DNA of 64,000 nucleotides, taken from positions 8,818,334 to 8,882,333 of the forward strand of contig VZDJ01007755.1 in the NCBI GenBank assembly GCA_008694505.1, written 5' to 3'. This DNA comes from Cyanoderma ruficeps (Eukaryota; Chordata; Aves; Passeriformes; Timaliidae). Positions 1 to 12,300 of this stretch are shown here, piece by piece (positions within the stretch are counted from its first letter, which is position 1; the number at the start of each line of letters is the position of its first letter). The translations under genes and the position numbers were made by a program. Below the pieces are notes generated by a model. It ran no database searches and was not told the DNA's origin. It saw nothing but the letters and a program-made list of their open reading frames with translations.

Positions 1-2334
1 GCCCTGGTCAAAGCCATGTTTACCTGTTCTGTGGCTCTTGTTCATATTAATTAATTAATTAAAATTAAGTTTAGGAGTCAGGTTTTGTGAATTTGAAAAG
101 TAATTATTCAAAGCGATTATGCAAGTGAACAACCCGATAATCTTGCTTGTGAGAGACACCAAGGACGGCTGCAAGCACAAGTGAGAAAACACAACTTTCA
201 CCTCAGGCAAACAGTACTGGGTGATGGTTTTGAGACATGGAATTGGACCATCAATTTTCAGAGAGGGATAAAAATCTTCAGTATACATATGTGTTCTAGC
301 AGTTTTGATGTTCTCCTTCCTGGTGTCACAGCACTGCAAAGGGGAATTTGTCTTGGAAATATGCTAGCCTTCCCTCCTGAGGCTTCTGCTATCAACAATA
401 GTTACCAGGGGAAAAATCAGTAGATTTTAAAACACAGACCCTTTACTTTTTCATGGGCTAATTAGAAACATGCCACCAATACAGAATCAGAGCCATACGT
501 AAAGTTCTGAGTGAGATATAAAAGATTATCTGGAGGGAAAAAAAAACTTGCCTTTTCCGTTCAACAACACAGGGCTTGTGCAAGTTCCTAGTTATTTCAT
601 TCAGGAAGAATCAAAGTTTCCTTTCAGGCACAGAAAAACATTGAGCTCTGACTCTTTGTGTAGTCAAACACAGTGCTAGTAGCAAACAGTCATGTTGTAT
701 CAACCTTATTCCCAATACTTCATGTAAATGACGAGAGATATTTAAAAGACTAAATATTCCTCCAATCCCAAGAACTGCTCCAAGAAGGCTTTTTTATGGC
801 TTCAATACAGGGATTTGTGTAAAATCCATTAGCATGGGCAACCACTGAGACCCCTCTGCAGTCTATTTTTGGAGTCAACATGGGAGATGACTCCTTTGGT
901 TCAGGCTGGGGGGGGACATTTTCCTAAATTGATACTAATATCTACTCCTTTTGGTAAAGGTTAAAAGCGATTCTCATCAATACATTATACTCTTGAAATG
1001 CTAATCTCCACAACCAAAGAAAGCATTCTGTAAGATTATTTTAGCTAGATTTTACACTTCCTCTTTATCATGCAGTTTGCTGAGGCCCAGAACTCAGAGC
1101 ATTTCCAGCAGGATGTGCAATGATGATGGAACAGGTAGTGCTCTTCAGGTGGCAGCCTAATTGTAAGATGCTACCTCTGGTCAGCAGACATCTGCAGGAA
1201 GAAAATTCTGCAACTCGGACAATATCCCACTACATTTGATTTTGGATTCTTTAACACAGGATGAGCAAAAAAATTACAAATACTGCAGTCAGCCATGATT
1301 TTATTAAGGAAAAGTCAAAAAGCATGATGTTCTGAACTTATTGTTGATTGCAATCAGCCACCTCAGTTTGCTCAGCACAGCTGGCATGAACAGCTCCCAG
1401 GAGACCTCACCCAAAATCCTCTACATCAGACATGAACAAGCCTGCAAACTAGCTGAACTCCATCTTCAGGAGAGTATACTAGAAACAGTGAAAACAAAGG
1501 CCAAAAAATGACGACGAAATAAACTAACTATTCACTTTGAAGTCTAAACCTTCCAGACCTAGTAAAGAGTGAATAGCGACTGTTACAGTGTGAATTCCCA
1601 CAGGAATAAATACGTCTGGTCACTAGGTGTCAGCCTTGCCTCTACCAGGAGGACACCGGACCTTCTCCCTGTCCTCACTGAGCAGACGAAACTCTCAGCA
1701 CTACAAATGACCACAGCAGTCTCGTAATTAGGGGGGAGGAGCAGATGGAGAAGGATGTTGGGAGGGTTGCTCGTGTACCTGGTAATATCGTATTTGTTAC
1801 CCTCAGGTTTGGATGCTGGAAACAAAGACAGGTTTCATGCTGAGGAGATGTGACTGGATGTCACCTGAAGAGACAGTAGAGAAATTATGTTCTCTAACAA
1901 TGAAAATATCAGCAGGGTATTAGCAATGAGTAAGTGTTTTGCAAGCCTCACAGTATTTACTGTTTATCCTAGAGCACCAGTTTCTGGAATATTGCCATCA
2001 CATGAAAATGCTGGCTCCCACTACTTAAATTTGCTTCTGGTCCCGCTGGATACAGGAACAATGCTTGGAAACAAGATTCCTGCAGAGCTGAAACTCTAAG
2101 GACAACAAAGAAAATCTAAGATGTATATTCTTTAAATAACTTCTTGACTACTTACAGTTCATAACAGTATAGTCAGCAAAAACAAACAGTAATTAAACAT
2201 GCAGCAGAGTTTCAGTGGTGTTGAAGAACACACGTTTCTGACTTTGTAATCTCTTCGGGTGGATTTTCATACCTTGATTCTCACTTTCCCAAGTCCCCAA
2301 AATGTTTTTTACTTTGGCCCTGGCCTGCTATAGT

Positions 2335-2362
2335 ACCATGGGTACAGGTCAGTGCCCATGGT
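2335..2362. repeat. Short inverted repeat
   Basis: The perfect 8-bp arms ACCATGGG (2335-2342) and CCCATGGT (2355-2362) flank a 12-nt loop. An arm this short can arise by chance in a window of this size, and no function is implied. Confidence 0.5.
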
Positions 2363-5300
2363 GGTCTGCTGCCATTGCAGTTTCCCAGTATGCCATAAGC
2401 AAAGCTATCCAGCTCAGTCAGGAACAACTGGGATTAGAACCACATGCAGTTTTCACAAGATACAGCAAAAGCTACTTGACAGGGTTTTACCTCCCATTTT
2501 CTTCTTACATTCTCTTAATGGACAGAAAAGCTTTCAAACATAAAATCAGAGCACCCCAGTGCTTCAATCCCCTCAGAGACATACAAATGAATGCAGAAAA
2601 ACTGACCCAGGTAGAATTTTATTACACAATCACATCCTCCCAATGGTAATTCATTTCACGATCATCCCACAGTAAACACCTGTCTTTAATGATGAACTTG
2701 GAAGGGCTGGAGCTTTCCAAAAACAACAACAACAAAGCCCAACAACAAAGTCACAATTAGCTCAGACATTTTACCTAGAAGTCAGGGCAGCAGCAACATC
2801 ACATCACCCAAGGACAACATAAAACCAGTAGAATAATTTTTTGCCTGAACAGTTACATGAAGCTTAGTACATGGCCCATACTTAGACTGCCTGCCGCAAT
2901 ATGCGCAACGGCCTTGCCAAGAAAAAAAAAGGAGAAATGAAAAAAGAGGGGATAAATGATGGCCTTTGCACAAAATCCAAGCACATCACTACCAAATCTG
3001 TGTTTTATATGAACATCACAAGCCATCATAGTAGCTGTAGGGGGTACTCTCTGAGACATACTGGATGTATCTTCTCAGATAGCAGTGAGACAACTTCTGT
3101 GTTTAAGCATCTCAGTCACCTTCTCTAGCCATTACAAGCAACACTTGTGAAGCAAACACCTCAAGAGGAGCACCATCCTGCTCTCCCTTTTTTTCTTTTG
3201 CAAATGGAGGTGAGTTTAATTTCTGTGCTTTGCTTATAAACACACACATTAGAACTAGGACAAACATCGGCATGTGTTACACAAGGGTCAAAGAAAGCAG
3301 GCAGGCAAATTTTGAGTGGAAATATCAGTGCAGGGCTGGGAACTGGGAGTCATCCACCTTGAAAGTCAGAGGCTGCCAGGTGGGGATGTCACCAATTTCT
3401 GTATCCTGGAGAAGCTGCTGTCTCCAATAGTTTTAAAGTAACACTGTCTGATAGCCAGCATCTCACCTCTTGTGGCACCAATATATCCTCTAGATTGCTT
3501 TTTGCACTAAATAATTTTAAAAGCATGCGTATTTTCAAAGACAAATACAACCCAGTACATCAAGTTTCACAAGTGGCAAGTTAAGCAACACACTGGCAAT
3601 ATGTTGATCCTGTGGGTAAATTCCAACCATTAACTTCAAACATCTTGGGTCACTGAAAACAAAGAGTGAGATTCAGCTCCAGATGCTGAAGTTCTGGGTG
3701 CACACAAGAGTGCTATGTTAAAACTTCTGTCACAGTCAGTGGAGTCTAGAGTGTTATTGAATTGCCTGGATGTCTGCTCCAAGCTGAACATGGCTTTTCT
3801 CTAGGCTCTAGATACTAACTGCATCAATCACATTACTACAAAAGCAGTGAGACTCCTATGAGAGGAGTCTGAAGTACTGTTTACATGTGAGCAATGTAAA
3901 TTTAGACTTGCATTAATTTTGAAAATAACACAATACTTCACTATAATAACTTTATAAGGAACCTGGATTCCAATTTTTGAAGCACTGAGCCATGGCTACG
4001 TTCAACTAAAAATGCATCTCCCTTGTCAGATATCAAGTGAATTTATTTTCTCTAATTTGAGGCGCTTCACACAGGGAGCAAACTACACCAGCATCACAAA
4101 AACCTCTAGAGAACTAGTTTACTATAAATTTACACATCAACTTATTTTTCATGGGCCTGCTCCATGTCCACAAACTTCTAGATATCATTACCTGCCCAAG
4201 GAATAAAAAATGGAAGATTTTCAGTCTAAATATGGACTAATCTGCCCACATCTATAGTCTAAAGCCCAAACAGGACAATGCTACCATGAGACAGAATGAA
4301 TCTTACAGAGGCTGAAGAAAAGTGCAAGGAGAGACAGATTTGGGCATTGGTCTGTTGAATGCAAAATTTCCTGTCCTTTCATACTGGTATCTAGTGTGTG
4401 CAATTCTGATTTAAGTGCACAGGCACCCTTCTAGGAGTGTCCCTTGACTAATAAACACCAAATCCATTGCTCAAAGGGCCCTCCAAGTTCCCTGGGATGT
4501 GGCTTGGAATCTACAAGGTTAAACAAGTAAACAACATTGCTGTTGACATTTTTAACAACAAAAGCAACACCAGTCCAGGAAACTCAAGCCAACCCCCCTA
4601 ACCCCCCCCATATAAACAGATGCAGGAATGATCAACACTTTTCCTGCTCCAGAGGCACATAAAACAACCAGATTTTCAAACCCAGAGTGGGCCAGACAGG
4701 ATGACACTGTGAGAATGATTGAGCCCTGTAGTTCCCACCACGGGAAAGGTGAGAAGAGACCTTGGGAAGATGCAGATGCTTCAGAGGGAATATTAAGCAC
4801 AGGAGACAGAATACATGTGAGGACAGTGTGCTCCCACTAAGAAACCATACTTCTTTAGACAATATCATGTATTTCTGCTACAAAAGACCACGATGAGCCA
4901 CCTGGGTGGGAGATAAAGGAACTTAAAAAGTTCATAGTTTTCCTCTAATGGGCAACACTCGGACCTCTCTTTTTATAGACTAAACCATAACCTTAAGCAG
5001 AAGTGCAGATTGAGTTACATAAAACTATTCCTGTCTGATCACATTTTCAAAAAATTTTAAAACATAATGCTGCATATAGAATATTAAACTGGACATTTTG
5101 GATATACAGACCATTTTTCTTGTTTTAGATATAAGTAACAGTTAAATGTTTAAAATATGGCACTTGAGCAGCAATTTTGAATTGCTTGCAGAACTTGTGT
5201 TAAACAGCGCAAAATTAGTTTTCCATTAGTATTTAAGGTTTTAATATACTAAAATAGAAATAATAGTAGAAAATAATAAAATAGCAATGAGAAGCTATCT

Positions 5301-6475
5301 TCATAATTGATCACTTTTATATGACTTCCTGAAAGACTAACATCAATTATGCTTCTATGCAAAACAATGCTGGCACACTGCCAGCGAAGATTCAGATCAG
5401 GCCACTGATTTAATTTATTTCTTTTTGGAAATCAGTGGATCGTATGGCCAACTTCTGACTGTTAAATACAAACTCTATATGAAGTATAATGAGGCCAAGT
5501 TAACACTGTTGTACATATGAGAGAAGGGAAAACATGTATTTTAATCCACTTCGAGTCTGCAGTCAGCCACCTGCATAGCAATGACTGGCCGCAGTCAGCA
5601 GAATCTGTTCTTAAGAAACAGGTGATTTCTAATTATCACAGCAGGAAACTACAAATGTACTTATTTACAGACCTTTATTTAGATTGCAGTCTCACATCTG
5701 TAATCAGTTTTATCAAGTAATCATTTAGAGGTATGATATTGCTAATAAAAATTGACACAGCTTTAAGCATTTTGTGACACAAATAAAAGTTCCTTTTCTT
5801 CAGCTACTCTATCATACTTTTCCACCTACAGTAGATTGGGTACTTCTTGCTGTGTCACCTGTTGCTGCACATGAAAAACCCCTGTCAAAACAGGATACCC
5901 AAGACAATCCTTTATCTTATGAACATGAAAACATGGTCCATATACCTAATGAGAATGGCTTTACATGCCAGCATTAGCTCGGGTCTTGCACCAGTAAGCC
6001 TGAGATGTAAACAACAGCCCTTTGGGACACTGTTTATTATGGATTTATTAGCAACCTTGTCAATAACTTACTAGTGCTTTTGATAATTCTCTATTTGGTT
6101 GCTAGGAGACTTGTGTTCCTGATGAGATAAAACGAACAGGAAATCCTCTATAGCCTTGTGACTTTTTGCACTAGTAACTAAAAATTCAAACGACTGATAC
6201 AAAATACTGGCTACTGTTAACAGAAGTAAGAAAAAAAGACAAGCATTGCATATTTTAAATAAAGGAACATTCAGCCCTTTTTATTTTTGCCCTCTCCAAT
6301 TATAAGATGATAAAAGATCACCTTTATAAAGTAGAATGACCGGATTTTATGGAACGTGGCTGTTTTGGCTCCAAGGTATTTGTAGCGTTGTAGTATCAGA
6401 GCCAGGATACAGCTGCCTTGTGACTAAGACATCGTTCACTGAATAAGTGCTATCCAATCCCTCGACGTCACCAGA

Positions 6476-6524
6476 CATCTGTTTCCTGTTTTCANNNNNN
6501 NNNNNCATCTGTTTCCTGTTTTCA
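6476..6524. repeat. Identical 19-mer on both sides of the gap
   Basis: CATCTGTTTCCTGTTTTCA occupies 6476-6494 and again 6506-6524, with only the Ns between the copies. An unmerged overlap between contig ends is the simplest explanation. A real short tandem duplication that stopped the assembler is the alternative. Confidence 0.9.
6495..6505. other. Assembly gap (11 N)
   Basis: Eleven consecutive N. The 19 bases ending at 6494 and the 19 bases starting at 6506 are identical (see the duplicate entry), which suggests that the contig ends overlap and little or no real sequence is missing. Confidence 0.95.
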
Positions 6525-6599
6525 TTCTTTCTTTCACTGTTATCATTTTATCCAAGTTACCCTTTCACCTGAAAACCATTTAGAAGCCTACAGAAACCA

Positions 6600-6625
6600 G
6601 CGCGTGCACGCATGTGTATGTGTAT
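6600..6625. other. Alternating purine-pyrimidine tract (Z-DNA prone)
   Basis: Twenty-six bases alternate purine and pyrimidine without a break. The run begins with CG and CA steps and passes into TG and TA steps. CG- and CA/TG-rich alternation is the known sequence requirement for left-handed DNA. No gene is adjacent. Confidence 0.5.
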
Positions 6626-7118
6626 CAAAGAAGTTGATTTAGAAAAAAAAAATTGCTGAGAGCAATTTGTTCATTTTAATACAAAGAGCAGAAATGGAAA
6701 CAAACTTGCCTTCCCCCCGTCTTCTCCTCCCCAAAATACACAATGATACATAAACACTTTTGTCTTCTGGTCTTCACTAATATGACTAACTTCCTTCTTC
6801 ACTTCCAGTTAAGTAGCTTTCCTGTTGAGTACCACCACCTCCACAAAATACAATTGTGAATTGATTCATAAAAACAGAAACATTATGGCACAAATAAGGG
6901 AAGGCAATAAATACTCTTCCCCCTCTCCAACTCCTTCCCCAAATGGAGGCAGTAGTAATATTGTTATTGTAAAGTTATTGTAATAACAAAAACTTGGAAA
7001 AAAAAGAAAAAGAAAAAAGTATTGCTTGTCATTTAAGGCTCCAAACCAACAATCATCAGGATGCAGAACAGGATACATCTAAAGTGAGAAAGTTATTTAC
7101 TTCACATTCAAGTTAACA

Positions 7119-7175
7119 CCAACTGTACTTTTTTTGGCACACAGTATTATTCTTAACGTGCCAAAAAAGTGTTGG
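7119..7175. repeat. Imperfect hairpin, about 18 bp stem
   Basis: The left arm (7127-7140) reads ACT7GGCAC and the right arm (7158-7170) reads GTGCCA6GT. They pair over 13 bp with one bulged T around a 17-nt loop (7141-7157). Outside them, CCAAC (7119-7123) pairs with GTTGG (7171-7175) after a 3-nt bulge. The fold is longer than the other hairpins noticed in the window. It could be a terminal-repeat remnant of a tiny transposon, a structured RNA, or chance in T/A-rich DNA. Confidence 0.5.
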
Positions 7176-8519
7176 GCACCTTATAAAATATGAATGTTAA
7201 TGCCACTAAAACAAAATTCCTGCTATTCATAGTCCTATTTTATATTGCTGTTGTTTTGCTATGTTTTACCTATACATAAACCCCAAGTCAAGGGAATGAC
7301 CATTACTGATAGCATTTAACACACATTAACAAAGGAACAATAGAAGTTGAAGAGTAAATTGTCAAAATTTAGTGCCTTTCTATTCCTTATCTCTTGATTT
7401 CAGATTATTTAATCAGAATGAGAAGACTTGTTTTATTTTGTTCTGTGATTACAGATGGTCATTTAATTGATAAGGCAGGTTGTTGAGGGAAGGAAAAGTC
7501 TGGGCTGGTTGACAAACCAACAAAAATTCATTCGCTTCATTTTATTGTCTGAAAGAAAAAGAAGATATTTCTCAAATCCTCCCCACTGAAGTATATCAGC
7601 AAAATATAGCTGTCATACAGAGACAGATTCTAGCCCACAGAGGACTTTCCCTATGAGATGGGATGGTTTGGCAGCTACAGGAAACTCTAAACAGCATTTC
7701 CAAAGGCACAGGAAAATTGGAAAGCAAGATGACTTCTCGTGTTCTGGTCTCCTGGGCTGTTTCCTGTGTTCTTATAATCAAATTACACTTATTTTAAAGC
7801 CAAATTCAGCTTCCATTAACCCACATAATTATGAAGCAGCTCATTAACTTCTGAGCAGTCAGAGCACATTCGGATGCGTTATCTTGGTCTCCCCTCTCAT
7901 CCTTCCTTACTGTCTGGTTCAGTGTCTCAAATATCCCATCCTCAGCTTCCACACAAACCGACAATACTCTTGCATAGCAATAATGCAGTATTCCGGAGAG
8001 ACTGATAAAACAAACCTTTGTGGGAAAACATTTTTCAAGACTTAATCAAGTTGGTGTGATTAAAATGCTGTTTCCCATAAACACAATTTGTTCACACCCT
8101 TTCACATTTAAGTTCATTTGTCCCTGACACACATGCAATCTGTGATCAAGCTGAAAACTGAATTCCAACTGTGTACTTTGTCCATCACATCTCCAGCCTT
8201 AATAATCTGCTGTCATTGTCATTCATTGACTCTGGATTCTGCTATGCATTTTTATTAATAAGATTACATTTGTGTCAGGACAAGTTTTAAATTCTGTTTA
8301 AATAATAAAAGCCATTGAATTAAGAAATCTATCTTGCTCCCTCAGCCCCAAATTTAGATAGAAAGTTATTTTAAACTGCACACTCTGTCTTCCTCAATTG
8401 CATATGAAGAAATAAAAAGAAAAACCAAGATCTCTCAAGCTCTAGTGCTATTGATGGCAATGGCAAAATCCAAAACATAGCTATGGAATTGAAGAGGTTA
8501 ATGCAATCTTTAGTACTTT

Positions 8520-8541
8520 TTTATTTCTGGTCCTTTTTATT
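8520..8541 (-). terminator. MRPL15: Candidate MRPL15 poly(A) signals
   Basis: Two AATAAA hexamers lie on the minus strand, at 8536-8541 and 8520-8525, about 470-490 nt past the MRPL15 stop codon. No canonical AATAAA was noticed nearer the stop; only an AATAAT variant occurs near 8960. The 3' UTR end is therefore inferred to fall at about 8490-8520. Confidence 0.45.
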
Positions 8542-9013
8542 TTTCCCCAACCAAAAATGCCTCTTAGAGCTATTCAAGATACATTTTCTAGAACTTATAA
8601 TTTTATGCAATACAACCATAAAACTAGTTTTAGTTTTGTACAGTCACATTTCAGATTTTAAATTGAGGTGGAGAAATATAAACTAATTATTAGGTCAAAT
8701 GACTCTTTGGAATTATCCTCTGAAACACACAATGAAACCTTTTGTCTGAAAAAAATAACTGGCAAACCACTGGAAGAGAAAGTGCCCAGACCCATACTTT
8801 ATGTCAGACTCCACATTGTTTGCAAATGTTAAGACTTCTGATACACTCGATTACGCCAATAAAAAAGTTGAGAGCTACACCAGAAGATTGCATGAAGAAA
8901 AAATGTTTTTTTCTAGTATAATAGGAGTTTTAAAAACAAACACACACCACTTCTATCCATTATTTCATACCCAGATGTTTCCTGTACACCTGCAATTGTG
9001 TCCAGTCCTGAAT

Positions 9014-9351
9014 TCATGAGCTGTAGTATTTCAACAGACTCTCATCAGTCGGTTTTAGAATTTTCTTGTCTGCCAGGTTTACGATCCATCCTGGAGCAAG
9101 ACCAAAAAATATCTGTCGAGGATCCTTGCGTGCACTTAACATCTTAAAGAGTTCATCCTTAGTTATGTCTGGTAAGACATAGCCATATTTCTTGGCAAGT
9201 TCCAACCTGGCTTCTGCAACCTTAGCTGGATCTGCCAGGTAGCCCCGATTCCTGGGGTCCGTGTAGTAACGGACGAGGTCTTCAGGTGGGAGCATTCGCT
9301 TTGGGATAGGTTTGCCACGCAGGAAAAACACTACTGGCTTGCACAAAATTT
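9014..9351 (-). CDS. MRPL15: MRPL15 coding exon 5 (last)
   Basis: It completes Glu183 and runs to the TGA at 9016-9014, ending LLKYYSS. The acceptor is CCCACAG|AAATTT. The exon encodes the mitochondria-specific C-terminal extension with [18 protein letters not shown] and KDELFKML, which are strongly conserved in vertebrates. Confidence 0.96.
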
Positions 9352-12300
9352 CTGTGGGCAAACATCAAAGAAGATTACTGACTGCACTTCATAACACAGA
9401 TTTAAAGACATTACATGACACCTCATTGTTTTGTACTAAATTAATTGCTACATTCACATCAAAAAGTACCAAGCAAAATAGGGAATCTCAAGAATATTCT
9501 TGTTCAGAATGAGATAGTGGTCTGCAAGTTTCACTTAACCCCACAAACATATTGACATTTATAACTGATATTTATAGTGCCAATCTGGAGGAGATGCTAC
9601 TTCTAATACATTAAGAATGCCTACTTAGGAAAGAGAACCATAACTAAGCTTATTTAAATGACTATTTCCAGGTTTGAAGCAATGGATTTGCATGACTATT
9701 TACATAGCGTACCAACTAATGTCAAATTTAGTGCCTCTGTAAGTATTTTAAATAAACTATCAATGGCACATGCACCTATTTAGTCCGTTGTGGGAATACC
9801 CTCTCTTCCTCAAATTTTACTGATTTTGGCAAATTATATTCCAGAACCTTTACCCTTAATATTTTTATTTTTCTGTGCATGAAAAAAAATCTAGGAACTT
9901 ATATCACTCCAGGGTAACATATTTTGCACACTAAAAATGTCTATTTCTCTTCTTCTCAGCCTCATTCACACATGAAAGCTGCGTAATTGTCAATAAAAAC
10001 TGCATGAATGAATGTTAGGCAGGATGCAGCCTCAAGCAAAGCAAAGCCTCATTCTTCAGTGAAAGTGTTTTGAAAACAATAGCCATTTTAACTGGAATGA
10101 TTCTGAGCTTCTGTAACTTGCTTCCTCACTTTAAATGGAAAAGCATTTTAAATTAAAAACATAAACATCCACCACGTTTCTTAAATCTATTTTTTCCTGA
10201 GTTTTCTTAGTGCTATGAAACATGGAAAACAGAAGACAAAAATTCAGCAAAACAATATTTTTAGTTCCTCTATTTACAAAGCTATTCAGATTTCCTTAAC
10301 TGGTTGGTTGGTATACAACTACTAACACCAAAAGGACTAAACAGGTGAAGGGTAAAAAAAGGCAAAACTGAGGATGCATCATCATTCATCACTGGGGTCT
10401 GAAACCAGATGATCTTTAAGGTCCCTGCCAACACAAAATATTCCATGAGTCTATAAATATACATGTAACTGTTATTGAAGCTTTTAGAAGCTGATGACTT
10501 TCTACTAAGAACTCTGTTTGAAACTTTGATTTGGATCATTTAAACTTTGCATGTTCAAAAAAAAAAAGAAGGCAGAAACTAAAAGAAGTTCTTACCCAAG
10601 CTCCTTGGGTCATAGAACGATGTTGTTACTACGCCTCCATTTTTTTCTATGGCAGCAATTGCTAATTCAGATGCCCTCTGCACTTCAATATTTACTTTTG
10701 CTGCAAAAATATCAGCACCCTGTAAATTTCAACACATATTACAGTAACATTAAAATGAGTATTTTAAGACATACATTTATTCTTCTTGTAAAACTTGCAA
10801 GGAACATTAAATCCCACAAAATATTATGAATTGTCTGTTCCCTGCACCAAGACAGGTAACCAAATTGCTCTCAGGCACTTAGGTTGAATTAAAAAAAAAA
10901 CACCCTTCCATTTACAAAATATTATTTTTTTTTCCAGTACATTTTAGTTTTCTGTTGTAAAATATTTCTTCAGCCTTTTGTTATGTACTCCTTAACTCTC
11001 ATTCCTGCAGTCCCCTGGGTATGAAGACATCCTCCCGAGCTGGTTCTTTTTTTTTTCACTGACACACAGTGCCCTCTAGTGGATTTACAACCCACAAAAG
11101 GCCCACAGCAAACTCGTTTGGAGAATCAGAGATGCTTCCAAACGGCGGGAATGACAAGCTGAAAGTACCTTGGTACCTGGAGTACCAAGTGTGCTGTCTG
11201 CATACCTCCTCCACCAGCTGGACACCGTAATCCCTCTTGAGAGGCTGCACGGTCACACCTCTGGCGTTAGTGAGCTGAGTTAAGTCAATCGGCTGCGTGG
11301 GGTCAACCCTGCCCAAATCAATCAGGTACTGCAGCCTCTGAAGGCTCAGAGGTTGGTACTGACGTCTGAGGCTGGACAGAAAGACAAAAAAAAAAAACAA
11401 CACAAAAACCACCAAACAAAACAATGAGAAATTTACAAAACTGAAGTTATAATAGCAACTGCTCAACTGAGATAGTCTGGTTTTTATCTACTCCGAAACA
11501 ACAACAACAAAAAATACTAAGACATTACAGTGTCAACGTTTCTTGATAAACCAACAAGTCTGTAAATAACTACCACTTTCAAAGTGAATCCACCTTGGGT
11601 GATTTGTTTGGGGGACAGTCAAAAAACCAAACATCCCCTCCCATACAAACGTAGTCAAAGACTATCAGCAAAATTCTGTACCCACATAGTTTACAATACA
11701 ACAAGATTTTCTGATCCATTACCACTGTACCAAACATCTCAGGAAGTATTGAAAGGAATCTCCCTCAAAACACCACCAAGGAAGAGAAATATTGAGAAAA
11801 TATGCATTAACCCACACTCCCCAAAGGGAGCTGGAATCTCCTGCCAACTTGGCTTCAGCAGAACCTACTTTTGTTTTTCCTCAAGTTCTAACTTTAGTGT
11901 ACAAACCAATCCCTAGCAGAGTTTTCCAATGCCAGAGTCTGGTCCTGCCTACGCACACCACTTGGGCTGATACCCAAACCTTCCTCCTACAATCCGTTTG
12001 ATGGCTGCTATCGGAAGTCTCTGAGTGGCAGCTCAGAAACCGGGCAGCAGCTGATCTCTGGTCCTGGCAAGCCACGTACAAAGGCCAAGTAACAAGAGTT
12101 TGTGCTGTCAGACAGCCCCTTACAGAGAAGGAGTTCAAGAAGTGGAGGCAGAAGGAAGAGTGAGGCGAAGAGAAACAGGCAGAGCCATTGTTCAGTGTGT
12201 TTCCCCCTGCCCCAAAGTGTCATTCGAGTGCACTTACAGTGGTCACCACAGGAACATTTACAGCAGCCTCACACTGAAATTTTGCAAACATTGAAACTAC

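Larger units (their letters stand above)
1..8519. other. Gene-free region downstream of MRPL15
   Basis: No open reading frame here exceeds about 115 codons, and none has a recognisable domain or a chain of splice-compatible exons. The DNA is AT-rich with short simple runs: TTAA units at about 46-66, a G run at about 908-916 and AAC units near 2720-2735. It also has an 8-bp inverted repeat at 2335-2362, an assembly gap at 6495-6505, an alternating purine-pyrimidine tract at 6600-6625 and a hairpin at 7119-7175. By synteny this is the MRPL15-SOX17 spacer, so distal enhancers are possible, but none can be named from sequence alone. Confidence 0.7.

Noticed and set aside
1142..1155. CTCF-like TCTTCAGGTGGCAG
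   Set aside because: Four bases before the core fit poorly, and the core overlaps a common E-box, so it is too weak to call.
2302..2649. Open frame of 115 codons in the left region
   Set aside because: No conserved motif, no splice context and ordinary composition. A frame of this length is expected by chance in AT-average DNA of this size.
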